Assembly: GCA_947174735.1 (NCBI GenBank)
Contig: CAMWKC010000123.1
Location: 1-6,463 of the forward strand
DNA from: an uncultured Porphyromonadaceae bacterium
Lineage (GTDB): Bacteria; Bacteroidota; Bacteroidia; Bacteroidales; Muribaculaceae
Length of the DNA: 6,463 nucleotides
Direction of reading: 5' to 3'
Under the pieces are notes generated by a model. The model searched no databases and had not been told where the DNA came from. It saw only the letters and a list, made by a program, of their open reading frames with translations. Positions 6,183 through 6,463 of this stretch are shown here, piece after piece. A program made the position numbers and the translations under genes. The first letter of the stretch is position 1. Each line of letters starts with the position of its first letter.

Positions 6183-6463
6183 ATGGCACAGATATTCGAG
6201 GAGAACGATTCATTTGCCGGACTGACAGTGCGACAGAAACTCAGCCGGCATCACGACGGAGAGCGGGAAGTATATCTGGCTTCTGATGCCGAAGGCAATA
6301 ATGTGGTATTGACGGTATTTGACCTCCGTTCGAAGCGTTACACCGCTGACCGTACGGAGGTCAGCAAGCGGCAGCCGGATTTTATCGAGGAAGTGCGTTT
6401 CCTCAAAAACAGCACCAAAGTCAGGGGAATACCTTCATTCATAAATTCAGGTATCACTTCTTA
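6183..6463 (+). CDS. Partial protein, N-terminus weakly kinase-like (3' end outside window)
   Basis: An open frame from the ATG at 6183 runs 93 codons to the window edge without a stop, and a strong Shine-Dalgarno sequence precedes it, so it is very likely a real gene. There is no signal peptide or membrane segment; the protein begins MAQIFEENDSFAGLTVRQKL. The order of elements recalls a protein-kinase N-lobe: LTVRQKLSRHHDGEREVYLA (14-33, like the first strands and glycine-rich loop), EGNNVVLTVFDL (37-48, like the VALK strand but with Thr where the catalytic Lys would be), FIEEVRFLKNS (67-77, like helix C with its Glu), then RGIPSFINSGI (81-91). The glycine-rich loop is also degenerate. If the resemblance is real, it may be a pseudokinase or a kinase-like domain fused to something downstream. 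The rest of the gene is needed to decide; I do not claim a function. Confidence 0.65.
   Translation, partial: MAQIFEENDSFAGLTVRQKLSRHHDGEREVYLASDAEGNNVVLTVFDLRSKRYTADRTEVSKRQPDFIEEVRFLKNSTKVRGIPSFINSGITS

Noticed and set aside
1..6463. tRNA, rRNA, CRISPR, transposase or phage features
   Set aside because: No cloverleaf, spaced direct repeats, terminal inverted repeats with a transposase, or phage-type ORFs were seen; the window is almost entirely filled by the seven genes described.

Overview
The window looks like a chromosomal segment of a gut-type Bacteroidota bacterium, most likely in the order Bacteroidales. The reasons are moderate GC, frequent ATA isoleucine codons, weak or absent Shine-Dalgarno sequences before most genes, TAATTTG-like promoter elements in the one divergent intergenic region, and proteins that read like Bacteroidales family members. 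The family assignments are read from motifs; the taxonomic call is an inference.

Left part (1-3586, + strand): an alpha/beta hydrolase resembling cinnamoyl/feruloyl esterases, with its reading frame open to the left edge, is followed after 23 bp by an NTP_transf_5-type nucleotidyltransferase. That gene overlaps by 4 bp a single-chain ABC exporter with fused membrane and ATPase domains. The last two are clearly translationally coupled. Such pairs are known near RiPP and envelope-export loci, but no PqqD-like chaperone, peptidase or precursor peptide is visible here.

Middle part (3648-4945, - strand): an NmrA-like NAD(P)-binding reductase overlaps by 4 bp a MarR-family repressor, forming a two-gene operon that converges on the ABC exporter gene. 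A 90 bp divergent promoter region (4946-5035) separates it from a + strand amidohydrolase-2 family enzyme (5036-6031) carrying the full metal-site motif of the 2,3-dihydroxybenzoate/gamma-resorcylate decarboxylase group. The divergent region holds a perfect 12 bp palindrome nested in a larger inverted repeat. This is a good candidate for the MarR operator controlling both directions.

Right end (6032-6463): a 151 bp AT-rich intergenic stretch leads to an unusually strong Shine-Dalgarno sequence and the first 93 codons of a gene that runs off the window. Its N-terminus weakly resembles a protein-kinase N-lobe with the usual catalytic lysine replaced.

Functionally, the MarR/NmrA/amidohydrolase trio reads as a small inducible module for an aromatic or other carboxylated metabolite. 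The esterase-like hydrolase at the left edge could in principle feed it with phenolic acids, but it lies in a separate transcription unit and that link is speculative. No RNA genes, mobile elements or CRISPR arrays were seen.
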